Notes under the pieces: generated by a model
Seen by the model: the letters and a program-made list of their open reading frames with translations, nothing else
What the model was told of the DNA's origin: nothing
Databases searched by the model: none
NCBI RefSeq assembly: GCF_900182575.1
Contig: NZ_FXSZ01000006.1
Coordinates: forward strand, 1-57,731
Reading direction: 5' to 3'
Length of the DNA: 57,731 nt
Source: Solitalea koreensis
GTDB taxonomy: Bacteria > Bacteroidota > Bacteroidia > Sphingobacteriales > Sphingobacteriaceae
Program-made: the position numbers and the translations under genes
Part shown: positions 9,933 through 18,205 of the stretch, one piece after another
Numbering within the stretch: position 1 is the stretch's first letter
Layout of the letters: every line of letters starts with the position of its first letter

Positions 9933-9974
9933 TAAGGATTAATCTTGTATTTTCGAATGCAAGATTAATCCTTA
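9933..9974. repeat. Perfect 15-bp inverted repeat abutting a start codon
   Basis: TAAGGATTAATCTTG (9933-9947) is the exact reverse complement of 9960-9974, with a 12-base loop. The right arm ends 3 bases before the ATG at 9978. It may be a terminator for the adhesin gene, an RNA structure that hides the start of the next gene, or an operator. Confidence 0.8.
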
Positions 9975-9977
9975 CTT

Positions 9978-10517
9978 ATGAACAAATTGTTTCTTTCTTT
10001 TTTACTCTTATTCTATATTTCCTTTTCAGCAGCTGCAGAAATTCAACAACAAAATATTTCAAGTTTCGATATAAAAAGTAATTTGGCTGACCGATTAACA
10101 GTTAGTGTGTTAGTTGATGGTAATGAAGAACAGAGTGGGGGAGTTAATGAAATTAACGGGTCTTTTGATTTTAGTATTAACGGAATTGATAAGAAATTAC
10201 AATTCAAAAATGGAGAGGCTGTAGTTTTTGACAAAATATCTTCATCAACATTTCTGTATATAAGACCAATTGAAAGTACTTTTTCAGAGTTGAAATTATA
10301 CTATGTGTTAAAAGTTGGAGAGAAGTTATTTGCGATTCATGTTCCAATATTTTTACTGCTGGTTATTCCACTGTTTTTCTTCATACTTGGCTATTTTGTG
10401 CGAAGGTTATTGGTAATCGCAATACTATTATTTATTGTTTTTTTTATTTTCAATAAAGGATTAAGTATTGGTAATTATCTGCACGTCATCTACCAGTGGT
10501 TGCTTTCTTTTTTATGA
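9978..10517 (+). CDS. Small exported protein with two C-terminal membrane segments, unknown function
   Basis: A 179-residue protein that I do not recognise. It has a signal peptide (MNKLFLSFLLLFYISFSAAA), a periplasmic stretch of about 90 residues predicted mainly beta (INGSFDFSINGIDKKLQF), then two strongly hydrophobic helices around residues 115-155 separated by the basic turn FVRRLL. The layout of an outer domain on a membrane hairpin is seen in many anchor or sensor proteins, but no motif identifies it. It lies in the same orientation as the Calx-beta adhesin, 127 bases downstream, behind two hairpins. The coding signal is good: a plausible signal peptide and a coherent membrane topology. 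Confidence 0.7.
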   Translation: MNKLFLSFLLLFYISFSAAAEIQQQNISSFDIKSNLADRLTVSVLVDGNEEQSGGVNEINGSFDFSINGIDKKLQFKNGEAVVFDKISSSTFLYIRPIESTFSELKLYYVLKVGEKLFAIHVPIFLLLVIPLFFFILGYFVRRLLVIAILLFIVFFIFNKGLSIGNYLHVIYQWLLSFL

Positions 10518-10598
10518 AAGTCTAAATGAGTTTTATTGCCTATCAAGAATCCTCTAATTTGCTTTCATAGCGGGATGATTACAGTTATGAGGTTTCTT

Positions 10599-12908
10599 CT
10601 AAAAAGGATAACCTATACCAAAGTTAAAATTGAGAAATTTATAATTTGGATATTTCTCTTTGAAATCACTATTCCCCCATTTGCTGATTACCCATCGATT
10701 TTCTTTAAAAAATTGAGGGTCATGAAGCTTAAGTCCCAGATCTGTACGGATGATTAGAAAACCCATGTCTAAACGTAACCCTGCTCCAGTTGCAATGGCA
10801 AATTCTTTATAAAATTTATTGAATTTAAACTGAGCATCCAAGAGACCTATGTCTTTAATATTCCAAACATTACTTGCATCAATAAAGGTAGCACCGTTTA
10901 ACTTATAAGTAAAAAAATTGTTTGAAATATTAAATCGATATTCAGTATTTGCTTCTATTTTTAATTCGCCAATCTGAAGTTCAGTAATATTCTGCACGGC
11001 ACTAACTTCATTAATTGGAAATCCTCCAGGTCCAATAAAGCGAGAACCCCAACCTCGGTTACTGTTTGCTCCACCTACTCCGTATAATTTATCATAAGGC
11101 ATACTTTTACCGTTGGCATAAGCATATCCAATCCCTGTAGCAAATCTGAAAACCAATTGTTTGTTGCTGACCTGCTGATATCTTCTTATTTCAATTTCAG
11201 GTCTTAGGTATTGATTATAGGGACGACCAAATATATTGTACTGTCCTGAACTGTCTTTTTTTGAATTACTAAGTTTACTTAAAATATAAAGTGTGTTACC
11301 TGCCAGATCAAAGCTGATCCTTAAATAATTAAATGTGCCGCCAAACCTTAATTTATAGTCGTTATAAGTATAGGTGTACTGTGATCCTAAGGTAAATGAG
11401 TTCTGATAACGTGATAAGGCTGCAAGACTTAATCCGATCGCAGCAGCTGAATCGATACGGCCATTCACTAAACCAACGTTAACTGGAGTTAATATATGTG
11501 ATTTTGCAACCGTCTCCCGCCAGTCATAGCTCAATAATGTATTAATATTTGTTACAGCTCTGTCAATTTGATTAATGTCAGAATAACCTAAGGTTAGTCT
11601 TGTTCTAGGAAGGCCATAACGCCCAACGTTAAATTGAAATGGAGACAATATTCTAGGAAATATAATACTAGCACTTGATTGAAGGTTTCTGCTTCGTATA
11701 TGTGGTTGTTCTATGCCTGATGGAGTTTGTTTGGGTTGGGTTTCGAACCCTCCTTTTAATTTTAATTCCAAGGCTTCTCCTCCTCCAAAAATATTTTTAC
11801 TTGTGTAGGTTGTTCCCGCGTTAAAACCAATGTTGCTGCCACTTAAAGTTGCTTCTCCTTCCAACGAAAGAGAACGTTGTTTTGAAGGGATTAAATCAAT
11901 ACCGACATCTAATTTAGAAGAATCACTTTGATTCTTTGTAAAAGTGAAGTTGATAAACTTGAAAAGTCCCAGGTCTCCCAACCGATTGTAGGTTAATAAG
12001 TAATCGTTATTTCGGTAATAGTTGCCATAGTTTAAAAATAAAATATTACTAAACCGTTTAGCCTTATATTTATTTTCTTTATCAATAAAAAAAACATGAT
12101 CCTTGATTTTAGAAGTATCGTTACTTTTAATTCTCGACCGATTATCTGGGGATATAGAGATAAATACATCGTTAATTGAGTATAATAGATGCTTGTCTTT
12201 ATCAGGCGGGTTCTTTATAGTAAGTTTAAGATCAAGTTGATGGGTTTGTTGATTGGTGTCGGCTGTAAATTTGACATAGTTTTTTTGGAATTCACGATAA
12301 CCGTTGTTCCTCATCAGCGTATAAATGGCTTGTTGTTCTTTCTCCAGTTTGTCTATATCATATCTTTCTCCTGAATCTAAAGGCTGTTTATAATTTTTCA
12401 AATAAAGCCTGTAAATATTCGAATCGGCTATTGAAATACTATAGTCTTTTACTGTATAAGGTAGACCTTGGTTAACAACGTATTTTATTGCAATTGTCTG
12501 TTTTTTAACAGAATCAACTGTGAAAGTAACTATGTTGTTGAAAAAACCTTTGTTAAAAAGAAATTTGCTGACCTTTAAAGCACTAAGGTTTGCTTTAAGA
12601 CTATCGAAAATTTGAGGGGCCTGACCAATTTTTTTTGGCTTTTCTTTATAGTGTCCATTTTTAACGTTGAAAGTATTATACATACCCAGTGGAATATTTA
12701 ATCCCAATAGTTTTGAGTTCGCTTTAGGTAAAAAAGAAGTTACGTCTTCGGTGAGATCTTTATCAACACCTTCAATTTTAACTTTGCTAATAATCGACTG
12801 ATTTTTATTAAGATAGCGTGTAGGATTACAACCGCTAAAAGCAGTAAAAATTAAAATGGTTATTATTGTTGTATAAAAATGCCTTAATATAGATGATTTC
12901 AAAATCAC
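10599..12908 (-). CDS. tamL: TamL-like BamA/Omp85 family outer-membrane assembly lipoprotein
   Basis: A 769-residue protein with a lipoprotein signal (lipobox FSGC at about residues 24-27), POTRA-like domains in the first half (LPYTVKDYSISI, GERYDIDKLEKEQQAIYTLMRNNGYREF) and an Omp85 barrel in the second half. The barrel has the conserved lid-loop region GGANSNRGWGSRFIGPGG and ends GIGYPF. In Bacteroidota the lipidated Omp85 protein TamL works with TamB to insert outer-membrane proteins. No tamB is adjacent here. There is no ATG: the frame opens with GTG at 12906-12908, or TTG two codons later. The start overlaps the divergent methyltransferase gene by 16 bases. Confidence 0.9.
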   Translation of the reverse strand: MILKSSILRHFYTTIITILIFTAFSGCNPTRYLNKNQSIISKVKIEGVDKDLTEDVTSFLPKANSKLLGLNIPLGMYNTFNVKNGHYKEKPKKIGQAPQIFDSLKANLSALKVSKFLFNKGFFNNIVTFTVDSVKKQTIAIKYVVNQGLPYTVKDYSISIADSNIYRLYLKNYKQPLDSGERYDIDKLEKEQQAIYTLMRNNGYREFQKNYVKFTADTNQQTHQLDLKLTIKNPPDKDKHLLYSINDVFISISPDNRSRIKSNDTSKIKDHVFFIDKENKYKAKRFSNILFLNYGNYYRNNDYLLTYNRLGDLGLFKFINFTFTKNQSDSSKLDVGIDLIPSKQRSLSLEGEATLSGSNIGFNAGTTYTSKNIFGGGEALELKLKGGFETQPKQTPSGIEQPHIRSRNLQSSASIIFPRILSPFQFNVGRYGLPRTRLTLGYSDINQIDRAVTNINTLLSYDWRETVAKSHILTPVNVGLVNGRIDSAAAIGLSLAALSRYQNSFTLGSQYTYTYNDYKLRFGGTFNYLRISFDLAGNTLYILSKLSNSKKDSSGQYNIFGRPYNQYLRPEIEIRRYQQVSNKQLVFRFATGIGYAYANGKSMPYDKLYGVGGANSNRGWGSRFIGPGGFPINEVSAVQNITELQIGELKIEANTEYRFNISNNFFTYKLNGATFIDASNVWNIKDIGLLDAQFKFNKFYKEFAIATGAGLRLDMGFLIIRTDLGLKLHDPQFFKENRWVISKWGNSDFKEKYPNYKFLNFNFGIGYPF

Positions 12909-13651
12909 AGATAAGTTTTATCAGGTCCTTACAAAATAAAAAATTTAGAGAAGAGCACGGAAAATTCATAGTAGAAGGTACTAAGATGGTTTTTGAGCTA
13001 CTTCAATCAGGTTATATTGTACAATCGTTGTTTCTGACTGAAAATTATCTCAATCAGATTAAATCAGCTGTAAAACTACCGAAATATACAGAAATACACA
13101 TTGTTTCAGAAACTGATTTACAAAAAATCAGTCAGTTACAAACTGCCAATGAAGTATTAGCTGTTGTAAATATCCCACAAAGTTATCAGGATGGTTCATT
13201 AAACTCCGATGCTATTAAAGATAAATGGACAATTATGCTCGATAATGTACAGGATCCGGGAAACATGGGTACCATTATTCGAATAGCGGATTGGTTTGCC
13301 ATCGACACGATTATTTGTTCCACTACTACTGTTGATATGTATAACCCTAAAGTTGTTCAATCAACAATGGGTTCACTGTTCAGAGTAAATGTAGTTAAAA
13401 TTGATTTGGAGGATTTTTTGCATAAGGTTAAATTGCCGGTCTATGGAGCTTTGTTGGAAGGCGAAAATGTGTATCAGCAAAATATCTCAAAAGCTGGAAT
13501 TTTGTTGATGGGTAATGAATCGAAAGGAATTTCACCTGAATTGAAAAAGTATATAAATAATCCGGTTATGATTCCTAGATTTGGGCAGGCTGAATCCCTA
13601 AATGTTGGAATTGCTACAGCAATATTATGTTCAGAGATTAGACGAGGATAA
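12893..13651 (+). CDS. TrmH/SpoU family RNA 2'-O-methyltransferase
   Basis: A 252-residue SPOUT enzyme that transfers methyl from SAM to a ribose 2'-OH of rRNA or tRNA. The N-terminus (SLQNKKFREEHGKFIVEGTKMV) is the substrate-binding L30e-like domain. The catalytic domain shows motif 1 DNVQDPGNMGTIIRIADWF, motif 2 LLMGNESKGISPEL and motif 3 IPRFGQAESLNVGIATAIL. It resembles RlmB or TsnR-type enzymes; the exact RNA target cannot be read from sequence. Its 5' end overlaps the divergent tamL start, so each promoter must lie inside the other gene. Confidence 0.93.
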   Translation: MISKSQISFIRSLQNKKFREEHGKFIVEGTKMVFELLQSGYIVQSLFLTENYLNQIKSAVKLPKYTEIHIVSETDLQKISQLQTANEVLAVVNIPQSYQDGSLNSDAIKDKWTIMLDNVQDPGNMGTIIRIADWFAIDTIICSTTTVDMYNPKVVQSTMGSLFRVNVVKIDLEDFLHKVKLPVYGALLEGENVYQQNISKAGILLMGNESKGISPELKKYINNPVMIPRFGQAESLNVGIATAILCSEIRRG

Positions 13652-13735
13652 GAGTTTATTGGTTTTGGTTATTTTTCTTGAATAAAAAAGAAACAATTGA
13701 CTTTTAACCATATAGAAATTATTTTAAAAAAGATG

Positions 13736-13765
13736 TTGCCAAAGATATTTTAATGTTTATTTTTG
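13736..13765 (+). promoter_or_regulatory. Bacteroidota-type promoter for tRNA-Cys
   Basis: TTG at 13736-13738 (-33 element), a 19-base spacer, and TATTTTTG at 13758-13765 (-7 element, consensus TAnnTTTG). Transcription would start just before the tRNA at 13784. Confidence 0.75.
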
Positions 13766-13783
13766 CAGCCTCAATAAAATAAA

Positions 13784-13854
13784 GGTCGGGTGGCCGAGTG
13801 GCTAGGCAGAGGTCTGCAAAACCTTGTACAGCGGTTCGAATCCGCTCTCGACCT
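13784..13854 (+). tRNA. tRNA-Cys (anticodon GCA)
   Basis: A full cloverleaf of 71 nt. The acceptor arm is GGTCGGG with CTCGACC (one G-T pair), the anticodon loop is CTGCAAA with anticodon GCA, and the T arm is AGCGG-TTCGAAT-CCGCT. The 3' CCA is not encoded. It lies 38 bases before a small basic protein gene in the same orientation and behind a consensus promoter. Confidence 0.97.
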
Positions 13855-13892
13855 CAATTTGTTAAATACTAACAATTAACGATTTAGGAATC

Positions 13893-14072
13893 ATGGCAGT
13901 TACAAGATTAAAAAGAAAAGACAGAAGAAATAAAGCGGTTTCACGTATGGAAAAACAACGTTTGAAATTAGCTACTAATATTGAATTAGGTAGCCGTTCA
14001 GCTCAGTCAACTAAAGATCAATTGGCTAAGAATAGTGCTATTATTGCTCAGTTAGAAGCAGCTGCTAAGTAA
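13893..14072 (+). CDS. Small basic conserved-type protein, 59 residues, unknown function
   Basis: A short frame that begins MAVTRLKRKDRRNKAVSRME and ends QLEAAAK. The N-terminal third is rich in Lys and Arg, while the rest looks like an amphipathic helix. This composition suggests nucleic acid or ribosome binding but no family is recognised with certainty. It has its own start 38 bases after tRNA-Cys, no promoter of its own is visible, and a strong terminator follows 22 bases after the stop. It is therefore probably co-transcribed with the tRNA. Clear codon structure and context support it being real. Confidence 0.75.
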   Translation: MAVTRLKRKDRRNKAVSRMEKQRLKLATNIELGSRSAQSTKDQLAKNSAIIAQLEAAAK

Positions 14073-14093
14073 TTTTTCTTCAAGAAAATATTT

Positions 14094-14128
14094 AAAATCC
14101 CTGTTGAATTTCAGCAGGGATTTTTTTT
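14094..14128 (+). terminator. Rho-independent terminator
   Basis: AAATCCCTG (14095-14103) pairs with CAGGGATTT (14115-14123), extended by TTG/CAG pairs, and is followed by a run of T. It ends the tRNA-Cys and small-protein unit. Confidence 0.85.
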
Positions 14129-14139
14129 GATTTATGTTT

Positions 14140-14172
14140 TCACCTGTTTCTACTTTAGGTAAAAACAGGTGA
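14140..14172. terminator. Second hairpin between convergent genes
   Basis: TCACCTGTTT (14140-14149) pairs exactly with AAACAGGTGA (14163-14172) and is followed by TTTTTTA on the plus strand. It sits next to the pyrD stop and may back up termination from the left and serve pyrD from the right. Confidence 0.65.
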
Positions 14173-14176
14173 TTTT

Positions 14177-15208
14177 TTATGATCTGTATTCGAGAATCTT
14201 TTTGTTGATACGCTTTACTAAACCCGGACCCTCAAAAATAAAACCGGTATAGATTTGAACCAATGAAGCACCAGCTTCCAGTTTTTCCAGTGCATCTTCA
14301 GCTGAATGGATTCCACCCACACCAATAATCGGAAATGCTTTACCTGATTTTTCAGAAAGATATCTGATCACTTCCGTTGAACGTTGGGTTAATGGTTTTC
14401 CACTTAATCCGCCCATTTGCTCAGTTAATCGTTTGGACGAAGTAAGATTGTTTCGGCCAATAGTTGTATTGGTAGCAATCACTCCTGCAATTTTGGTTTC
14501 GGTTACAATTTCAATAATGTCATCCAGTTGCTCATTGGTAAGATCAGGAGCTATTTTTAAAAGGATGGGTTTAGGTGCATTCTTACTATCGTTAAGTTTT
14601 TGAAGACGGTTTAAAAGCTTTTTTAGCGGTTCTTTTTCCTGCAAATCACGTAGGCCTGGTGTGTTTGGCGAACTTACATTTACCACAAAATAATTTACAT
14701 ATTCAAATAGTTTTTCAAAACAGATTACATAATCTTCTTCAGCTTTATCATTTGGAGTGACTTTGTTTTTACCAATATTTCCACCGACAATCAGGTTTTT
14801 ATCTTTTCTGTTTTTGAGGCGCTCTACCATTGCATCAACTCCATCATTATTGAAACCCATTCGGTTAATGAGCGCTTCATCATTCACTAATCGAAACATA
14901 CGAGGTTTGTCATTTCCTGCTTGCGCCACAGGAGTAATGGTGCCTACCTCAATAAACCCAAAACCATAGTTAGAAAGCTCATCGTACATTTTAGCATCTT
15001 TATCAAAGCCTGCCGCTAACCCAACCGGATTCTTGAACTTGATTCCAAAAACTTCTGTTTCCAATCGTTTGTCATTAATGCAAAACATACTTTTTAATAC
15101 TGATGCTGTACCGGGAATTCTGTTTCCTGTTTTTAATGCATTGACAACGGAGTGATGAATTTTTTCGGGATCGAATTTGAAGAAAATAGGTTTGATTAAT
15201 TTGTACAT
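14177..15208 (-). CDS. pyrD: Dihydroorotate dehydrogenase (quinone), class 2
   Basis: A 343-residue FMN flavoprotein that oxidises dihydroorotate to orotate in pyrimidine synthesis and passes electrons to quinone. It shows NPVGLAAGFDKDAKMYDEL, the GFGFIEVGTITPVAQAGN substrate-loop region, NVSSPNTPGLRDLQ with the catalytic serine, and the FMN-phosphate site GVGGIHSAEDALEKLEAGASLVQIYTG (in pieces). The N-terminal helices (MYKLIKPIFFKFDPEKIHHSV) are the membrane-contact region that defines class 2. It stands alone, facing the ABC-F gene divergently. Confidence 0.97.
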   Translation of the reverse strand: MYKLIKPIFFKFDPEKIHHSVVNALKTGNRIPGTASVLKSMFCINDKRLETEVFGIKFKNPVGLAAGFDKDAKMYDELSNYGFGFIEVGTITPVAQAGNDKPRMFRLVNDEALINRMGFNNDGVDAMVERLKNRKDKNLIVGGNIGKNKVTPNDKAEEDYVICFEKLFEYVNYFVVNVSSPNTPGLRDLQEKEPLKKLLNRLQKLNDSKNAPKPILLKIAPDLTNEQLDDIIEIVTETKIAGVIATNTTIGRNNLTSSKRLTEQMGGLSGKPLTQRSTEVIRYLSEKSGKAFPIIGVGGIHSAEDALEKLEAGASLVQIYTGFIFEGPGLVKRINKKILEYRS

Positions 15209-15228
15209 GTTTTTTTGATGATTTGCTG

Positions 15229-15236
15229 CAAAGATA
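15229..15236 (-). promoter_or_regulatory. Likely -7 promoter element of pyrD
   Basis: TATCTTTG on the minus strand (consensus TAnnTTTG) lies 21 bases upstream of the pyrD start. No clear TTG was found at the -33 position. Confidence 0.5.
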
Positions 15237-15510
15237 ATGGTTTAAAAATTACGAGTCGTGAGTTGAGGCTACGCTTTGAAATAAATTGATATTAAATAGC
15301 AATGACCTTTGTTAACTAAACCTGATTGAACGGAAAACCCGCAGCGAATAGTAGGTAAGTGGTGGCACGACTAGGAGTCGTGTCAACCTCTTTGAAGCAA
15401 GGGTTTGAAGTGAAAGCAGGGCTTTAATAAGTAAATACTTACGAAATTTCCGTTTTCAAATACTCCTTTTCAAATCTTGAAATTAGCTCATTTTCAAATT
15501 TTCAAAAGTT
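15237..15510. other. Gene-free divergent spacer with REP-like fragments
   Basis: Part of the 317-base gap between pyrD and the ABC-F gene. It contains the imperfect palindrome GGTGGCACGACT-AGG-AGTCGTGTCAACC at 15361-15388 and a related ACGAGTCGTGAGTTGAGG at 15251-15268. No reading frame is convincing. Confidence 0.5.
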
Positions 15511-15518
15511 TATCTTTG
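15511..15518 (+). promoter_or_regulatory. -7 promoter element directly before the ABC-F start
   Basis: TATCTTTG ends 7 bases before the ATG at 15526. With Bacteroidota start sites a few bases past this box, the transcript would have almost no leader. Confidence 0.65.
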
Positions 15519-15525
15519 CACCACA

Positions 15526-17454
15526 ATGATAGCGATTAACGATTTAACTTTTGAGATTGGAGCCAGAGCACTTTATGATGAGGCTTCTTGGCATATTAAA
15601 CCAGGTGAGCATATTGGATTGATTGGTGCGAATGGTACGGGTAAAACTACATTGTTGAAATTGATTGTAGGTGATGAACGGCCAACAAGCGGAGTTATTT
15701 CTAAATCAAAAGATATAAAAATTGGTTACCTGAATCAGGATTTGCTTTCCATACATTCTGATTTCAGTATTTTACATGTGGCGATGGAGGCTTTTGAGCG
15801 CCAAAATCAGTTGCATGATGAAATTGAAGAGATCTTGCAAAAGATGGAAACCGATTATTCGGAAAGTTTGCTTCACAAATTGAGCGATAAACAACAAGAA
15901 TTTGAAAATCTAGATGGTTATAATATTCAGTATCATGCTGAGCAAATTTTAGCCGGTTTGGGTTTCAATCCTGAAGATACAAAGCGCCCGCTAAAGGAGT
16001 TTTCAGGAGGATGGCGTATGCGTGTGATGCTTGCTAAAATCCTTCTGCAAAAGCCTGATTTACTATTGTTGGATGAGCCTACCAACCACTTGGATCTTCC
16101 GTCAATTAAGTGGTTAGAAGATTATCTGAATGCATTTGATGGTGCTTACATCATCGTTTCTCACGACCGATACTTCCTTGATCGTACCGTTACTCGTATT
16201 GTGGAGTCACGTGGTGGACAGTTGACAGTTTATGCTGGTAACTATACTTTCTATCTGGAAGAAAAAGCCATGCGTGATGAGATTCAGGGAAATCAGTTTA
16301 AAAATCAACAACAAAAAATAAAGCAGGAAGAAAAGCTTATCGATAGGTTCCGCGCTAAGGCGAGTAAAGCCAAAATGGTGCAGTCGCGTATTAAGGCTCT
16401 CGACCGTATGGAGAAGGTAGAAGACGTAGACAGCGACGTAGCTTCCGTATCTTTTAAATTCAAATGCAGCCGACCGTCGGGTCGTCATGTGGTGATGATG
16501 AAAGACATTTCAAAATCATATCCGGGGCTTGATATTCTTAAGAAAGCTTCCGCTGATATTGAAAAAGGCGATAAAATTGCTCTGATTGGTGCCAACGGTA
16601 AGGGAAAGTCGACCTTATTGCGTTTGGTAGCAGGTACGGATAAATGCGAAGGTGAAATTACGGTTGGTCATAATGTATCTCAAACGTTTTTCGCGCAGCA
16701 TCAGTTAGAATCGCTGCATTTAGAGAATACCATTTTAGCGGAGATGCAGGCATTTGCCCCAACGCATACCGATACTGAATTACGTGGAATATTAGGTTGT
16801 TTCCTCTTTACGGGTGATGATGTATTCAAAAAGATTAAAGTGCTTTCAGGTGGTGAGAAATCACGCGTGGCTTTGGCGAAAGCATTAACGTCTGATGCCA
16901 ATTTCCTGGTGCTCGATGAGCCTACCAACCACTTGGATATGCAGTCGGTGAATATTTTGATTCAGGCTTTACAACAGTATGAAGGCACCGTAATTCTGGT
17001 TTCTCACGATCGTTACCTTGTTGATAATGTGGCCAACAAGATTTGGTTCATTGAAGATCATGATATTAAACAATATCCGGGTTCATACCGTGAGTTTGAT
17101 GAATGGTATGAAAAACGTATTAAGGATAAAGAGCGCGACGCTAAAACAGGTAAGAAAGTGGAGCCTAAAGTTGAAAAGAAAGAAGGAAAGGTTGCTCAAA
17201 TTGACGTTAAACCTGAGAAATCGAAGGAACTTAAAAAGATGAATCGGGAATTGGAGCAATTGGAGCAACAATTAGCGGATTTAGAAACAGAAAAAAAGCG
17301 CATTGAGGCTGAAATAGGCAAGGAAGAGGTTTTTTCAAATCCTACTAAATTAAATGAAGCCAATAAAAGCTACACAGAGGTTAAAAAAGACCTTGAAGAT
17401 GTTCAACTGCAATGGGATCAGTTAGCTGATAAAATAATGGAAATGGAGAGTTAG
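15526..17454 (+). CDS. ABC-F family ATPase (ribosome-associated, Uup/EttA-like)
   Basis: A 642-residue soluble protein with two ABC ATPase domains and no membrane segment. Domain 1 has Walker A GANGTGKTT and signature FSGGWRMR; domain 2 has GANGKGKST and LSGGEKSR. Both have the Walker B/D-loop LLLDEPTNHLD or LVLDEPTNHLD. The linker between them (EEKAMRDEIQGNQFKNQQQ) is the P-site tRNA interaction motif region. The C-terminal 120 residues are a charged coiled coil as in Uup. Such proteins act on stalled ribosomes or resistance; the specific role cannot be set. It ends at a 43-base palindromic terminator. Confidence 0.95.
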   Translation: MIAINDLTFEIGARALYDEASWHIKPGEHIGLIGANGTGKTTLLKLIVGDERPTSGVISKSKDIKIGYLNQDLLSIHSDFSILHVAMEAFERQNQLHDEIEEILQKMETDYSESLLHKLSDKQQEFENLDGYNIQYHAEQILAGLGFNPEDTKRPLKEFSGGWRMRVMLAKILLQKPDLLLLDEPTNHLDLPSIKWLEDYLNAFDGAYIIVSHDRYFLDRTVTRIVESRGGQLTVYAGNYTFYLEEKAMRDEIQGNQFKNQQQKIKQEEKLIDRFRAKASKAKMVQSRIKALDRMEKVEDVDSDVASVSFKFKCSRPSGRHVVMMKDISKSYPGLDILKKASADIEKGDKIALIGANGKGKSTLLRLVAGTDKCEGEITVGHNVSQTFFAQHQLESLHLENTILAEMQAFAPTHTDTELRGILGCFLFTGDDVFKKIKVLSGGEKSRVALAKALTSDANFLVLDEPTNHLDMQSVNILIQALQQYEGTVILVSHDRYLVDNVANKIWFIEDHDIKQYPGSYREFDEWYEKRIKDKERDAKTGKKVEPKVEKKEGKVAQIDVKPEKSKELKKMNRELEQLEQQLADLETEKKRIEAEIGKEEVFSNPTKLNEANKSYTEVKKDLEDVQLQWDQLADKIMEMES

Positions 17455-17486
17455 TTTGAGGAAGAATAAAGACAAACTTCAAATTT

Positions 17487-17529
17487 GATAAACAGAAACG
17501 CCTCGAATTTCGAGGCGTTTCTGTTTATC
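17487..17529. terminator. Bidirectional terminator, 21-bp perfect stem
   Basis: Positions 17487-17507 are the exact reverse complement of 17509-17529 (core AACGCCTCG / CGAGGCGTT). It separates the convergent ABC-F gene and the PepSY-like gene and can serve both. Confidence 0.88.
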
Positions 17530-17554
17530 AAATAAGTATTAGGGGATTTAGGGT

Positions 17555-18001
17555 TTAAAGCGTTAGATTCTCTTTAAATAAACGCCCATCTTTGGTAAAA
17601 AACAGATTCTTTTTTTGAATGTCGTTTTTGGCCACATAAACCTTATACAACAAACTGTATTCGGGTGATTCTACCTTTTCTGTTTTTTGAATTTCCCAGT
17701 CTTCTGCATATTTACTTTTATCAAAACCATCTTTTACTGAAGCAGGCACTTCTTTTTCCTCCAAAGGAGTTGTGGTACTTTGCCAATTTCCGCCACTTGA
17801 AAATACAGCTGTACTGCTGGTATTCTTCAGTTCAAAAGATACGATATACCTTATTAATTGATTTTCCCAAACCACTTCTGTGGCAGAAGGGTACTTATTG
17901 TGAAATGCTTCTTTAACTTTTTCAGGAACCTTTTGTGCAACAGCCGAAATACTGACCATGCAAAATGCGAGTAATAGCGTAGTTGTTAATCGTTTTTTCA
18001 T
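17555..18001 (-). CDS. Exported PepSY-like (BLIP-fold) protein
   Basis: A 148-residue protein with a signal peptide (MKKRLTTTLLLAFCMVSISAVAQ). It has two repeats of the PepSY-like fold: VPEKVKEAFHNKYPSATEVVWE, then a beta meander FSSGGNWQSTTTPLEEKEVPASVKDGF (in pieces), and a final strand FFTKDGRLFKENLTL. These small periplasmic proteins are very common in Bacteroidota and were once called beta-lactamase-inhibitor-like; no function is established. It is a single gene with a terminator behind it. Confidence 0.8.
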   Translation of the reverse strand: MKKRLTTTLLLAFCMVSISAVAQKVPEKVKEAFHNKYPSATEVVWENQLIRYIVSFELKNTSSTAVFSSGGNWQSTTTPLEEKEVPASVKDGFDKSKYAEDWEIQKTEKVESPEYSLLYKVYVAKNDIQKKNLFFTKDGRLFKENLTL

Positions 18002-18205
18002 TGTTTAAGCTTTTTTGGTTTAATAGAACGAGAGATCTATGAAGGAAGTATGGAGTTGCCTTCAATTGGGTCCGAAAATAATAAAACTAATTAATTGCAA
18101 TATATCGTATGATTGTTTATTGATAAAGTTCATCAACCGGTTCAAAAACTTTCATTCAAACTTTTCTTTAAATATATTTACTGTAAACCCATTCAAATAA
18201 AACCT

